Shown here: piece by piece, positions 39,272 to 48,793 of the stretch | How positions within the stretch are numbered: the stretch's first letter is position 1 | Layout: every line of letters starts with the position of its first letter | Origin: Xaviernesmea rhizosphaerae | Lineage (GTDB): Bacteria; Pseudomonadota; Alphaproteobacteria; Rhizobiales; Rhizobiaceae | NCBI RefSeq assembly: GCF_001938945.1 | Contig: NZ_MKIO01000033.1 | Coordinates: 30,244-94,243, forward strand | DNA length: 64,000 nucleotides | Reading direction: 5' to 3' | The notes under the pieces: generated by a model | The model's database searches: none | The model's input: the letters and a program-made list of their open reading frames with translations, nothing else | Told to the model about the DNA's origin: nothing | Position numbers and translations under genes: made by a program

Positions 39272-40195
39272 ATGAGCTTTTTTTCCGGTGAAGACCCGGC
39301 CCCCGGCGATGCGGCGGCAAGCCAGGCGATCGAGCAGATCGTCATTCCGCGCTCCAGCGACATTGGCGGCTTTTCGGTGCGCCGGGCGCTGCCGACGGTC
39401 AAGCGTCGGCTCGTCGGGCCCTTCATCTTCTTCGACCGCATGGGCCCGGCGCTGATGAAAGCCGGCGAGGCGCTGGATGTGCGCCCGCATCCCCATATCG
39501 GCCTGTCCACCGTGACCTATCTCTTCGACGGCGAGATCACCCATCGCGACAGCCTGGGCACCGAGATGGTGATCCGCCCCGGCGACGTGAACCTGATGAC
39601 GGCGGGGCGCGGCATCGTCCATTCCGAGCGCTCGCCGCAGAACATGCGCGGCACCGTGCGGGGGCTTTCCGGACTGCAGACCTGGCTGGCCCTGCCCGAC
39701 GGGATGGAAGAGATCGATCCGAGCTTTCGTCACGAGGCCGCCGCAGCCCTTCCGCGATTCGAGGCCGAAGGCGCCTCCGGCCGGGTGGTGATCGGCCATT
39801 ACGAAGGGTTGAGCGCGCCGGTGAAGGGCTTTTCCGAAACCGTCTATGTCGATCTGCGGCTTGCCCCCGGCGCAAAGGCGCCCTTCTCGCCCTTGTTCGA
39901 GGAGCGCGCGCTCTATGTGCTGGAGGGAACGGTGGTGATCGACGGTGCTGAGCATGGCGCTAACAAGCTGATCGTGCTCAAGCCCGGCGCGGCCATGGCT
40001 TTGACCGGCGGGGCGCAGGGCGCGCATCTCATGCTGTTCGGCGGGGCGGCGATGAACTCGCCGCGCTATATCTGGTGGAACTTCGCCTCCTCTTCCAAGG
40101 AAAGGCTGGAACAGGCCAAGCAGGAATGGGCGACCGGGCGCTTCGATATCGTGCCGGGCGACGAGGAGGAGTTTATCCCCTTGCCCTCGGGGTAA
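39272..40195 (+). CDS. Pirin family protein
   Basis: This 307-residue bicupin has the pirin N-terminal metal-binding region (DVRPHPHIGLSTVTYLFDGEITHRDSLG, two His and a Glu) and GRGIVHSERSP. Some bacterial pirins have quercetinase activity and others bind enzymes of central metabolism; the role here is unknown. The ATG at 39272 follows GGGAGG by seven bases. Its stop codon lies in the first of three tandem 20-bp repeats that run towards dxs. Confidence 0.92.
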   Translation: MSFFSGEDPAPGDAAASQAIEQIVIPRSSDIGGFSVRRALPTVKRRLVGPFIFFDRMGPALMKAGEALDVRPHPHIGLSTVTYLFDGEITHRDSLGTEMVIRPGDVNLMTAGRGIVHSERSPQNMRGTVRGLSGLQTWLALPDGMEEIDPSFRHEAAAALPRFEAEGASGRVVIGHYEGLSAPVKGFSETVYVDLRLAPGAKAPFSPLFEERALYVLEGTVVIDGAEHGANKLIVLKPGAAMALTGGAQGAHLMLFGGAAMNSPRYIWWNFASSSKERLEQAKQEWATGRFDIVPGDEEEFIPLPSG

Positions 40196-40247
40196 AGTCT
40201 TTACCCGCGGGGGAACTCCTTTACTCCCGGGGTGAAATCTTTGTAAG
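40188..40247. repeat. Three tandem 20-bp imperfect repeats upstream of dxs
   Basis: Three units start at 40188, 40208 and 40228, each beginning CGGGG and containing a CTTT or TCTTT core at the same place (unit one CGGGGTAAAGTCTTTACCCG). The first unit is itself palindromic (GGGTAAAG/CTTTACCC). The exact 20-bp period would put equivalent faces about two helical turns apart, as in a multi-site operator. Confidence 0.6.
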
Positions 40248-40454
40248 CTCGCCTTTCGCCTTGTCCCGCGCCGCCGACCATGCCGGGTTTTTATGACAGT
40301 GCGCTCCTCGTCCTGCCGGAACGCGGATTTGGACTTGAAAGGCGCGGCGCCGGACGATTTAAGAGCCGGCAATGCAGATCAACGGACAAGCGCCCGGCGC
40401 TTCCCCTCCTTGACGGGAAGCGTGAGCAAAGGGCGCGGCAATGAGGCCTTCAGC

Positions 40455-42395
40455 GTGACACAGGTGCCAGTCTCCTCCCCGCCGGTAACGCCGCTTCTCG
40501 ACAAGGTGGCGCTGCCGGAGGATCTGAAGCGGATCGACGACAAGGATCTGCCGCAACTGGCGGGAGAGCTGCGCGCGGAGATGATCGACGCCGTGTCGCG
40601 CACCGGCGGGCATCTGGGCGCGGGGCTCGGCGTGGTCGAGCTGACCATTGCCATCCACAAGGTCTTCGACACGCCGAACGACCGGCTGATCTTCGATGTC
40701 GGCCATCAATGCTATCCGCACAAGATCCTCACCGGCCGGCGCGACCGCATCCGCACGCTGCGCCAGGAAAACGGCCTGTCCGGCTTCACCCGCCGGGCCG
40801 AGAGCGCCTATGACCCCTTCGGCGCCGCCCATTCCTCCACATCGATCTCCGCCGGCCTCGGCATGGCGGTCGCTTCCGAGTTGAAGGACGAGAAGCGCAA
40901 CGTCATCGCGGTGATCGGCGACGGCGCCATGTCGGCCGGCATGGCCTTCGAGGCTCTGAACAATGCCGGCGCGCTGGATGCGCGGCTGATCGTCATCCTC
41001 AACGACAACGACATGTCGATCGCCCCGCCCACGGGCGCCATGAGCGCCTATCTCGCCCGGCTCGCCTCCGGCCGCACCTATATGGGCATCCGCGATTTCG
41101 GCAAGAAGCTGACGGCCTATCTCGGCAAGTCGGTGGACCGGGCAATTACCCGGGCGGTGGAACATGCGCGCGGCTATATGACCGGCGGCACGCTGTTCGA
41201 AGAGATGGGCTTCTACCATATCGGCCCGATCGACGGGCATTCCTTCGAGCATCTCCTGCCCGTTCTGCGCAATGTGCGCGACCATGCCCATGGCCCCGTG
41301 CTGATCCATGTCGTGACCCAGAAGGGCAAGGGCTATCCGCCGGCCGAGGCCGCCGCCGACAAATATCACGGCGTCAACAGCTTCGACGTCATCACCGGCG
41401 CGCAGGCGAAGGTGAAGCCGAACGCGCCCTCCTACACCACCGTCTTCGCCGATGCGCTGCTGGAAGAGGCGCGGCACGATCCCGCGATCGTCGCGGTGAC
41501 CGCCGCCATGCCATCCGGCACCGGGCTCGACCGCTTCGCCGAGATCCACCCCAAACGCTGCTTCGATGTCGGCATTGCCGAGCAGCATGCCGTCACCTTC
41601 GCCGCCGGACTGGCGACCGAGGGGCTGAAGCCCTTCGTGGCGATCTATTCCACCTTCCTGCAGCGCGGCTATGACCAGGTGGTGCACGACGTGGCGCTGC
41701 AGGGCCTGCCCGTGCGCTTTCCCATCGACCGCGCCGGCTTCGTCGGCGCCGACGGGCCGACCCATGCCGGCGCCTTCGACACCGCCTATCTCGCTACCCT
41801 GCCCGGCTTCGTGGTGATGGCGGCCGCCGACGAGGCGGAGCTGAAACATATGGTGCGCACGGCCGCCGCCTATGACGAGGGCCCGATCTCCTTCCGCTAT
41901 CCCCGTGGCGAGGGCGTGGGCGTGGACCTGCCGGAGCGCGGCGATATCCTCGCCATCGGCAAGGGGCGCGTGCTTCGCCAGGGCTCGAAAGTGGCGCTCT
42001 TGTCCTTCGGCACCCGGCTGTCCGACTGTCTGCTGGCGGCGGAGGATCTCGATGCGGCCGGGCTGTCCACCACGGTGGCCGATGCCCGCTTCGCCAAGCC
42101 GCTGGATATGGATCTCATCCGCCAGCTCGCCCGCCACCATGAGGTGCTCGTCACCATCGAGGAAGGGGCCGTCGGCGGCTTCGGCGCGCATGTTCTCCAC
42201 GCCATGGCGGTGGAAGGCCTGCTCGATGGCGGCATCAAGGTGCGGCCCATGGTGTTGCCCGACGAATGGACGGAACAGTCCAAGCAGGATGCGATGTACC
42301 GCAAGGCCGGCCTCGACCGCGCCGGCATCGTCGCCACCGTCTTCGCCGCCCTCGGCCAGAAGCATGAGGCGCTGGGCCTCGGTGCGGCCGGCTGA
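40455..42395 (+). CDS. dxs: 1-deoxy-D-xylulose-5-phosphate synthase
   Basis: Dxs condenses pyruvate and glyceraldehyde 3-phosphate, the committed step of the MEP isoprenoid pathway, and needs thiamine diphosphate. The 646-residue protein shows the N-terminal [14 protein letters not shown], the ThDP motif [18 protein letters not shown] ... NDNDMSI, and [15 protein letters not shown]. The start is GTG 40455, with GAGGCC about ten bases upstream, giving the usual N terminus ([15 protein letters not shown]). The frame is open back to 40293, but that part is not Dxs-like. Confidence 0.96.
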   Translation: MTQVPVSSPPVTPLLDKVALPEDLKRIDDKDLPQLAGELRAEMIDAVSRTGGHLGAGLGVVELTIAIHKVFDTPNDRLIFDVGHQCYPHKILTGRRDRIRTLRQENGLSGFTRRAESAYDPFGAAHSSTSISAGLGMAVASELKDEKRNVIAVIGDGAMSAGMAFEALNNAGALDARLIVILNDNDMSIAPPTGAMSAYLARLASGRTYMGIRDFGKKLTAYLGKSVDRAITRAVEHARGYMTGGTLFEEMGFYHIGPIDGHSFEHLLPVLRNVRDHAHGPVLIHVVTQKGKGYPPAEAAADKYHGVNSFDVITGAQAKVKPNAPSYTTVFADALLEEARHDPAIVAVTAAMPSGTGLDRFAEIHPKRCFDVGIAEQHAVTFAAGLATEGLKPFVAIYSTFLQRGYDQVVHDVALQGLPVRFPIDRAGFVGADGPTHAGAFDTAYLATLPGFVVMAAADEAELKHMVRTAAAYDEGPISFRYPRGEGVGVDLPERGDILAIGKGRVLRQGSKVALLSFGTRLSDCLLAAEDLDAAGLSTTVADARFAKPLDMDLIRQLARHHEVLVTIEEGAVGGFGAHVLHAMAVEGLLDGGIKVRPMVLPDEWTEQSKQDAMYRKAGLDRAGIVATVFAALGQKHEALGLGAAG

Positions 42396-42500
42396 GGGAA
42401 CCCTGCGAAGGCTGGGTCACAGGACCAAAAGGCCGCAACCACCGGCTTTCGGCTGAAGCCTTCAGGCGGGATCGTCCAGAACCGCCGGACGGCCTTGCGT

Positions 42501-43619
42501 CTACCCGATGCTCTGCCCCGATGGCAGCCCGCCCGTCGCTATGGCAGGAGCGGGTAAGCGCCGTCGCGCCAGCCGACGGCGCTCCAGGCGCAGGGCGAGA
42601 ACGAGCTGAAGCGCGCAGCCGAGCACCAGCATGGCAAGCTGCGACAGAAGCGACGGCGCCTGCGGCGCCATCATCGCGCCTTCCGCCGCCGCCGACAGGA
42701 GAATGCCCAGCGCGAAAACCGGCAGGCTGTGGCGCCCGGCGGCCACCAGAGGCCGGCAGATCGGGTGATCGGCAAGCGTCGCGACCAAGCGGATGTTCCA
42801 GGCGAGATAGAGCAGCGCCAAGACATTGACGATGCGCAGCGGCGCGCAATTCGTCTTCGACACCAGGAGATGGTAGAGGCTGCCGAAAGGCGGGGCGATC
42901 CAACCCTCGGAAACCGAGAGGCTGACCGGCGCGGCGATCAGGCAGAACAGCGCCGCGCCGGCGAAGACCAGGGGATGGAAGGGCAGCATCGGCCGCCCCG
43001 CCTTCAGCCGGTCGCCGAGCACGATGCCGATGACGAACAAGAACTGCCAGGAGAGCGGATCGAAATACCAGGCCTGTTCCGGCAGGGCGAAATTCGGCAG
43101 GTTCACCCGCGCCAGCCCCGAGACCAGCCAGACCAGCGCCGAGCCGAGGAGAAGCAGGGGCAGGCTGCGCCGGCGCAGCCAGAACAGCGCGGGCGCGGCA
43201 AGTAGGAACAGAATGTAGATCGGCAGGATATCGAGATTGCCCGGCAGGAACACGAGCAGCGCGGCCTCCGCAAGCCGCAAGACCGGCGCGCTCCAGAAAT
43301 CTGCAAGCTCCAGCGCCGCCTCGTAGCGCGGCTCGAACGGCGCCAGCAGCAGCGAGGCCGACAGGAAGAGAGCGACCAGCAGGAGATGTGTTTCGTAAAG
43401 CACCAGGGCCCGGCGGCCGGCGGCGCGAACGCCATCAGCAAAGGCCAGCCGGCCATAGGCAAGGGCGGCCGAGACGCCGGCCAAGAGCACGAAGAGATCC
43501 GCCGCATCGGCAAAGCCGCGCGCATGCTGCAGCCGGTCGGAAAAGCCGAAGCGTGCATGAGCGGCAAAGATCAGGAGAAGCGAAAGCCCCCTGAGGAGAT
43601 CGATCCGATGTTCGCGCAT
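42501..43619 (-). CDS. OpgC-like membrane acyltransferase
   Basis: This 372-residue polytopic protein has about ten membrane spans and begins RIDLLRGLSLLLIFAAHARFGFSDRLQHARGFADAADLFVLLAGVSAALAYG, the OpgC pattern. OpgC proteins succinylate osmoregulated periplasmic glucans, so this may modify cyclic glucans or another surface glycan; the substrate is not shown by the sequence. It converges on dxs and has a large, repeat-bearing gap behind it. Confidence 0.85.
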   Translation of the reverse strand: MREHRIDLLRGLSLLLIFAAHARFGFSDRLQHARGFADAADLFVLLAGVSAALAYGRLAFADGVRAAGRRALVLYETHLLLVALFLSASLLLAPFEPRYEAALELADFWSAPVLRLAEAALLVFLPGNLDILPIYILFLLAAPALFWLRRRSLPLLLLGSALVWLVSGLARVNLPNFALPEQAWYFDPLSWQFLFVIGIVLGDRLKAGRPMLPFHPLVFAGAALFCLIAAPVSLSVSEGWIAPPFGSLYHLLVSKTNCAPLRIVNVLALLYLAWNIRLVATLADHPICRPLVAAGRHSLPVFALGILLSAAAEGAMMAPQAPSLLSQLAMLVLGCALQLVLALRLERRRLARRRLPAPAIATGGLPSGQSIG

Positions 43620-44112
43620 GCCCTGTCCCCCGCCTCCCCTTTCTGCTGCATCCTGCCTGCGCCCGCGTCCTGCCTGACCAATCGGCGCCGTCGGGCGATT
43701 CCGCTTGGCCGCTTCGCGGACGAATTGCCGGCCGTGTGCACCTCAATGGCCGGGCAGCGCCCCTAGAGCATCGGATTGAAAATCATACGCAGTCTGATGT
43801 TTTACAACTTTGATTTTTCATGGAATTTTCCGAAAACCGGTTCCCGCTTTTTGGCCCGATGCTCTGATCGGCCCGCACCTTGGGTGGCCCGGTTTGACCA
43901 TGCATGCCCCCCGCTGCAACCCGCCATGCAGATAGAAGCGATCATGGGCCTGGGCTGTTAGCGTTGCATGCGCGAGATCGCGACAATTCGAACGACCGGC
44001 GAATTTTGCGCATCGGATTGTCCATCATCTGTTTTGCGAGGCGGACATTGCTTCGGGCTGACGCCGAAAAGGCCGGCAATGTGCGATCCGCATGTGATCC
44101 TCCGCTTTCCTG
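43620..44112. other. Gap between OpgC-like and YnfA-like genes
   Basis: The 490-base gap holds a palindromic element with an AT-rich insertion (43765-43866) and no recognised gene. Confidence 0.5.
43765..43866. repeat. Rhizobial palindromic element, extended copy
   Basis: The copy starts AGAGCATCGGATTGAAAATC, continues through an AT-rich middle, and ends CCGAAAACCGGTTCCCGC ... GGCCCGATGCTCT. Its two ends are inverted relative to each other. Confidence 0.7.
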
Positions 44113-44436
44113 TCACGCGCCGCGCGGGGCGAAGAGAATGACGGCCGCTCCGGCCAGGCAGAGCACGGCGCCTGCGCCGTCCCAGCCATGCGGCCGCTGC
44201 CCTTCCGCCGCCCAGAGCCACAGGAGCGAGGCGGCGATATAGACGCCGCCATAGGCCGCGAAGGCCCGTCCAGCCGCATCGCTCTCCACCCGCGTCAGCA
44301 GAAAAGCGAAGCTTGCCAGCGCGGCGAGGCTCGGCGCCAGCCACCAGACCGACCGCCCCAGCCGCGCCCAGGCCCAGAAGCCGAAACAGCCGGCGATTTC
44401 CGCCAGGGCGGCGGCGGCATAGGTGAGGAAGGTCAT
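44113..44436 (-). CDS. YnfA family membrane protein (UPF0060)
   Basis: This 107-residue protein has four membrane spans and matches YnfA/UPF0060: [56 protein letters not shown], and a C-terminal span ending VILFAPRG. Members look like small-multidrug-resistance-type transporters, though the activity is debated. It stands alone on the minus strand. Confidence 0.93.
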   Translation of the reverse strand: MTFLTYAAAALAEIAGCFGFWAWARLGRSVWWLAPSLAALASFAFLLTRVESDAAGRAFAAYGGVYIAASLLWLWAAEGQRPHGWDGAGAVLCLAGAAVILFAPRGA

Positions 44437-44604
44437 GGTGGTTCCTGCAATGCTGGAGGGTCTGAAGGAGTGGTGGGGCGGACCGGCGCGCCTCTGCCAG
44501 ACGGCGGCGGTCTTGTCGGTCCCGCGCCCGACCGGTGGTACGCAGCCAAGACCGGCATTAAGGGCGATATATGAGCGGACATGCCAGCGTCACGCCGGCA
44601 GGAT

Positions 44605-44632
44605 AGAGCATCGGACCGAAAAGGGCATCCGC
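44605..44632. repeat. Truncated rhizobial palindromic element
   Basis: Only one half (AGAGCATCGGACCGAAAAG) is kept, between the YnfA-like gene and the P-loop kinase gene. Confidence 0.55.
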
Positions 44633-44703
44633 CAGGAAAGAAGGATCGCGGCTGACGGGCCAATGGAGGGCTGTCGAGGACAGCCACCGCAAGAGGCATA
44701 GGA

Positions 44704-45225
44704 ATGGGCATCAGGAACTATCTGATCGACGGCGTTTCTTGCAGCGGCAAGACGACGGTTGCAACCGCGCTCGCACGGCGCGGCCATCACGTCATCCACG
44801 GCGACCGCGTGCTGGCCCGGCGCGGCGATCCGAAAACCGGCGCGCCGCTGGACAAGGCGCAGGAGCGCGACGATCCGGCATGGCGCCATGCCCATCACAT
44901 CTGGCCCCTGGACCGGGTGGCCGCGCTGTGCACCGACCCCGCCCATCCCGTCACCTTCTTCTGCGGCGGCGCGCGCAACAGCCATCAGTTTCTGGCGCTG
45001 TTCGACCGGATCTTCGTGCTCGCGCTCGACCGGCAAACCCTGATCGATCGGCTTGCCACGCGACCGGCCGATGAGTTCGGCGCCACGCCGGCCGAGCGGG
45101 CGCTGATCCTGCGGCTGCACGAAACGGGGGAAGACCTGCCGGCCGGCGCCACCCTTGTCGACGCCACCCTTCCGCTGGCCCAGGTGGTGGACGCGATCTT
45201 GCAGGGCTGTAGACTGGAGACGTAG
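44704..45225 (+). CDS. Small P-loop ATPase or kinase of unknown substrate
   Basis: This 173-residue protein has a Walker A motif in an unusual context (IDGVSCSGKTTVATAL) and a kinase-like architecture: the HHVIHGDRVLARRGD segment after the P-loop, VTFFCGGARNSHQFLALFDRIFVLALD, and a late RLHETGEDLPAGATLVDATLPL. It resembles small AAA/kinase proteins annotated only as ATP-binding; the substrate is not inferable. It starts at the ATG at 44704 and converges on the MFS gene. Confidence 0.78.
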   Translation: MGIRNYLIDGVSCSGKTTVATALARRGHHVIHGDRVLARRGDPKTGAPLDKAQERDDPAWRHAHHIWPLDRVAALCTDPAHPVTFFCGGARNSHQFLALFDRIFVLALDRQTLIDRLATRPADEFGATPAERALILRLHETGEDLPAGATLVDATLPLAQVVDAILQGCRLET

Positions 45226-45231
45226 CGGGCG

Positions 45232-46446
45232 CTATGCCGTCGATCCATCCGCGAGAGCCACCGGGCGGACCGGCGGCCGCGCGGAAAGAGTCTTCAGCCG
45301 CAGCATCAGGAGGAAGGCCAGGCCGCTCAGGAGCACCATCAGGCCGAGCGTGGCCGAGGCGCCGGAGCGGGTGATGAGGCCGGAGAGTATAGGCGCGGCC
45401 AGCGCCGTCGTCAGGTTCATCGGCAGGGCGATGGCCGAGACCGCGGCGGCATAATCCGCCTTCTGATAGAAGGCGAGCGGCATGGTGGCCCGGGCCACGG
45501 CAAAGGCGCCGCTGCCCAGGCCGAACAGAGCGAGGCAGAGACCGAGCGCGACCGGCCCGGCGCCGAAGAGGAGCAGCACCAGGAGCCCGCAGGGAATGAG
45601 CGCGCCGGCCACCAGCCCTGTCGACAGCGCGCTCCAGCGCTTGCCGCCCACAAGCTCCACCAGCCGGCCCGAGACCTTGAGCACGCCGAGGAAGGAGGCA
45701 AGGCCGATGGCCAGCGCCGGATCGGCGCCGAGCACGCGAAACAGGGTGATGCCCACTGCCTCCATGCCGGAGGTGACGAAGCTGTTCAGCGCGATGGCCA
45801 GCACCAGGAACCAGAAAATCTGCCCGCGCAGCGCGCGCTTGGACGCGGGAGAGGCAGGCGACATCTCCTGATCCGATGCGATGGCGGCTTCGGGCTGGCG
45901 AAGCCCCGCAAGCACCAGCGGCGCGACAGCGAACGCCATGACGGCCGCATAAATCTCAAGCGTCAGGCGCCAGCCGGCCAGATGCTCCAGCGCGGCGGTC
46001 AGCGGCCAGAAGAGACTGCCGGCCAGCCCCGTCACCAGCATCAGCATGCCGATCAGCCCGCGCGCCCGCTCTCCCGCGACATCGGCGAGATGGACATAGG
46101 CGGCTGTGGTGAGAAACAGCGCACCTGCCACGCCCATCAGCCCCCAGGCGAAAAGAAAGGGCACCAGACCGGTGCAAAGACCCAGGCCGGCAAGCCCCAG
46201 CGCAAGTCCAACCGCACCGACCGCCATCGCCCGCCGCGCGCCGATGCCGCGAAACGCCCGACCGGCCAGCGGCGCGGCCAGCCCCATGGCGACATAAAAC
46301 ACCGCCGTGCCGAGGAAGACTAAGGGCAAGGGCACGGCGAGATCCGCCGCGATGGCAGGAGCGAGCACGGCCAGAACACCGGTCGTGCCCCAACCGGTCG
46401 TCTGGGTGATGGCAAGGGTGAGAAACAGGCTGAGGTCGCGGCGCAT
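45232..46446 (-). CDS. MFS transporter
   Basis: This 404-residue protein has twelve predicted membrane spans and the overall pattern of the major facilitator superfamily, with a RGIGARRAMAVG loop between spans two and three. It begins FLTLAITQTTGWGTTGVLAVLAPAI, like single-polypeptide MFS carriers of unassigned substrate in rhizobia. It is on the minus strand, 65 bases downstream of the quinone oxidoreductase gene, and could be co-transcribed with it. Confidence 0.88.
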   Translation of the reverse strand: MRRDLSLFLTLAITQTTGWGTTGVLAVLAPAIAADLAVPLPLVFLGTAVFYVAMGLAAPLAGRAFRGIGARRAMAVGAVGLALGLAGLGLCTGLVPFLFAWGLMGVAGALFLTTAAYVHLADVAGERARGLIGMLMLVTGLAGSLFWPLTAALEHLAGWRLTLEIYAAVMAFAVAPLVLAGLRQPEAAIASDQEMSPASPASKRALRGQIFWFLVLAIALNSFVTSGMEAVGITLFRVLGADPALAIGLASFLGVLKVSGRLVELVGGKRWSALSTGLVAGALIPCGLLVLLLFGAGPVALGLCLALFGLGSGAFAVARATMPLAFYQKADYAAAVSAIALPMNLTTALAAPILSGLITRSGASATLGLMVLLSGLAFLLMLRLKTLSARPPVRPVALADGSTA

Positions 46447-46511
46447 CCTGCAAAGCTAAAGAGGTCCGATGTCACTTTTGCAACAAGCGGGCCGACAGGC
46501 TGCTTGCCCGA

Positions 46512-47480
46512 TCAAGGCAGCAGGAGGATGCTGCCCGCCGTGCGCCCGGCCTCGAGATCGGCCTGGGCCTGCGCGGCATCCGCCAGGGCATAGCGATGGG
46601 CAGGCGCAGGCAGAAGGCCGTCCTTGAGCGCGGCGAGAACGGCCCCGGCGGCGATGGCATAGGTTTCTTTCTCGGCCGCATAGGCCATGACGCTGGGACG
46701 CGCGAGACTGAGAGAGCGCATCGGACCGATGTCTTCGACAGCAACAGGCGGAATGGGCCCGCCGGCCTGGCCGATGGAGGCGACGGTGCCGAAGCGGCGG
46801 GTGGCGGCGAGGCTTCTCGCCAGCATGGTGCCGCCAATGCCATCGATGGCGAAATCCACGCCACGCCCATTCGAAAGCGCCAGAACTTCTGCCACGAGAT
46901 CGGCATCGCGGCCAATGATGACGTGATCGGCACCGTTGGCGCGGGCGATATCAGCCTTTTGCGGCGTGCCAGCCGTGCCGATCACCCGTGCGCCGAGGCG
47001 CCTGGACCAGCGGGTGAGCACGGCGCCGAGCCCACCGGCCGCCGCATGGATGAGCAGCAGGCTGCCGGGGCCGACGGGAAAGGTGCGCGTCAGCAGCAGA
47101 TGGGCGGTCATGCCGCGCAGGAAGGCCACGGCCGCCTGCTCCATCGCCAGATCGTCCGGCAGCGGGATCGCCCGCCAGGCCGGCAGCAGCCGGGTGGCGG
47201 CATAGGCGCCGGGCGCGCCGGCATAGGCCACGCGATCGCCCGGCTTCAGCCGCTCCACCCCGCGCCCCACAGCCTCGACCACGCCCGCCCCCTCTACGCC
47301 GAGCACGGCGGGCAGCGGCAGCGGGTAGAGGCCAAGGCGATGGTAGATATCGATGAAATTGACGCCGATCCCCTGATGGCGCAGACGGATCTCGCCCGGC
47401 CCGGGTTCCTCGGGCGCGCAGGCCGAGAGACGGAGGCCTTCGATGCCGCCGGGGGCGATGAGTTCGATCTTCTGGTCCAT
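46512..47480 (-). CDS. Quinone oxidoreductase (zeta-crystallin-like, zinc-independent)
   Basis: This 322-residue medium-chain dehydrogenase is of the quinone reductase (QOR) type: GVNFIDIYHRLGLYPLPLPAVLGVEGAGVVEAVG near the N terminus and the NADPH loop LIHAAAGGLGAVLTRW. The catalytic zinc ligands of alcohol dehydrogenases are absent, as is usual for QOR. It is divergent from a LysR-type regulator 193 bases away, which probably controls it. The MFS gene follows on the same strand. Confidence 0.92.
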   Translation of the reverse strand: MDQKIELIAPGGIEGLRLSACAPEEPGPGEIRLRHQGIGVNFIDIYHRLGLYPLPLPAVLGVEGAGVVEAVGRGVERLKPGDRVAYAGAPGAYAATRLLPAWRAIPLPDDLAMEQAAVAFLRGMTAHLLLTRTFPVGPGSLLLIHAAAGGLGAVLTRWSRRLGARVIGTAGTPQKADIARANGADHVIIGRDADLVAEVLALSNGRGVDFAIDGIGGTMLARSLAATRRFGTVASIGQAGGPIPPVAVEDIGPMRSLSLARPSVMAYAAEKETYAIAAGAVLAALKDGLLPAPAHRYALADAAQAQADLEAGRTAGSILLLP

Positions 47481-47673
47481 GATCTTCTCCTTGCTCCTTC
47501 CTGAGGTCGTCGCCGCGCTTGAACAGCGCCGACGCCACGGAGAATGCGCGCTGGCGATCCGATCGAAAATTCCCTATCCTCTCCCCTTCAACGTGAAGAA
47601 ATTCACCTTCTGCACGAGCGCCCTCGATGAAGCATCGGTGGCCTGAGCCGCGCTCTTACCAAGGGCTGACGCA

Positions 47674-48585
47674 ATGAACTGGGACGATCTGCGCCATTTC
47701 GGCGCTCTGGTGCAGGCGGGCTCGCTCTCGGAAGCTGCGCGCCGGCTGAATGTGGAGCATGCCACAGTGGCGCGCCGCATCGCCGCGCTGGAGGCCGAGC
47801 TAACCCTGACGCTGGTGGACAGGCGCGGCCGGCGCTGGGTGCCCACGGCGGATGGCCTGCGCATCGCCGAAATTGCCAGGCGGATGGAAACGGAGGCGCA
47901 GGCGATCCGCCGTGCCGCCCAAGGCGCACAGCGCGCGCTGATGGGCACAGTGACGATCAGCGCCCCGCCAGCGCTCGGCGCCGCGCGGCTGGCCGCGCCG
48001 ATGGTGGCGCTGCAAAACACCCATCCCGGCCTGACGATCCGGCTGATCGGCGAGGTGCGCAGCGCCTCGCTTGCCCGGGCTGAGGCCGACATGGCCATCC
48101 GCCTCAGCCGTCCGCAGGAGGGGGATCTGACCATCACCAGGATCGGCCGCATGGGGTTTCGCCTCTATGCCGCGCCCTCTTTTCTCGCGGCCCATGGGCC
48201 TGAGGAATGGCGCTTCATCGGCAATGACGGCGCGTTGACCGCCACGCCGCAACAAGAGGCACTCGAAACAGCTGCGGCGGGACGGCCGATCACGATCACG
48301 GCAAGCAGCGTCGAGATACAGCATGCGGTGGTGCGCGCGGCTGGCGGCATCGCGCTTCTGCCGGATTTTCTCGGCGCCGAGGATCCCGCGCTGATCCCCG
48401 TGCCGCCGGGCAAGGAGATGCTCAGCCGCGACATCTTTCTTCTCGTCCACAGCGAACTGCGGCGGGCCGCGCCGATCCAGGCGGTCGCGTCCGCGATTAA
48501 GACGGCCTTCCGCCAAGCGCCCTCCGGCGGGAACGAAGAGGACGGGCCCTCAGAGGACGGATCGGCCAGCGACCGGCAATCATGA
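47674..48585 (+). CDS. LysR-type transcriptional regulator
   Basis: This 303-residue regulator has an N-terminal winged helix (residues 1-60: LVQAGSLSEAARRLNVEHATVARRIAALEAEL) and a C-terminal periplasmic-binding-protein-like effector domain (about 90-290). It is divergent from the quinone oxidoreductase gene, the classical LysR arrangement, so that gene and perhaps the MFS gene are its likely targets. The effector is unknown. Confidence 0.9.
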   Translation: MNWDDLRHFGALVQAGSLSEAARRLNVEHATVARRIAALEAELTLTLVDRRGRRWVPTADGLRIAEIARRMETEAQAIRRAAQGAQRALMGTVTISAPPALGAARLAAPMVALQNTHPGLTIRLIGEVRSASLARAEADMAIRLSRPQEGDLTITRIGRMGFRLYAAPSFLAAHGPEEWRFIGNDGALTATPQQEALETAAAGRPITITASSVEIQHAVVRAAGGIALLPDFLGAEDPALIPVPPGKEMLSRDIFLLVHSELRRAAPIQAVASAIKTAFRQAPSGGNEEDGPSEDGSASDRQS

Positions 48586-48793
48586 GCCGCGCGTTGCCGA
48601 AGGCCCGGCGGAGGACTGCCGTCGCGTCCGCGTCCTTGTCGGAACCGTCTTTCTCCCTCATTTTCCTGTCCTTGCTCGGCACTCGCTTTCCACGCTGCCG
48701 ACGCGCATATCAACATACCCCCCGTCGTCCTCTCTTCGACCGCCCGTGCGGCTTCGGGCTTGCCATGGCGGGCGTTGCGGGCCATGAAGCGGC

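Noticed and set aside
40188..40247. Tandem repeats as a CRISPR array
   Set aside because: The units are contiguous with no spacers and only three are present; no cas genes are nearby.
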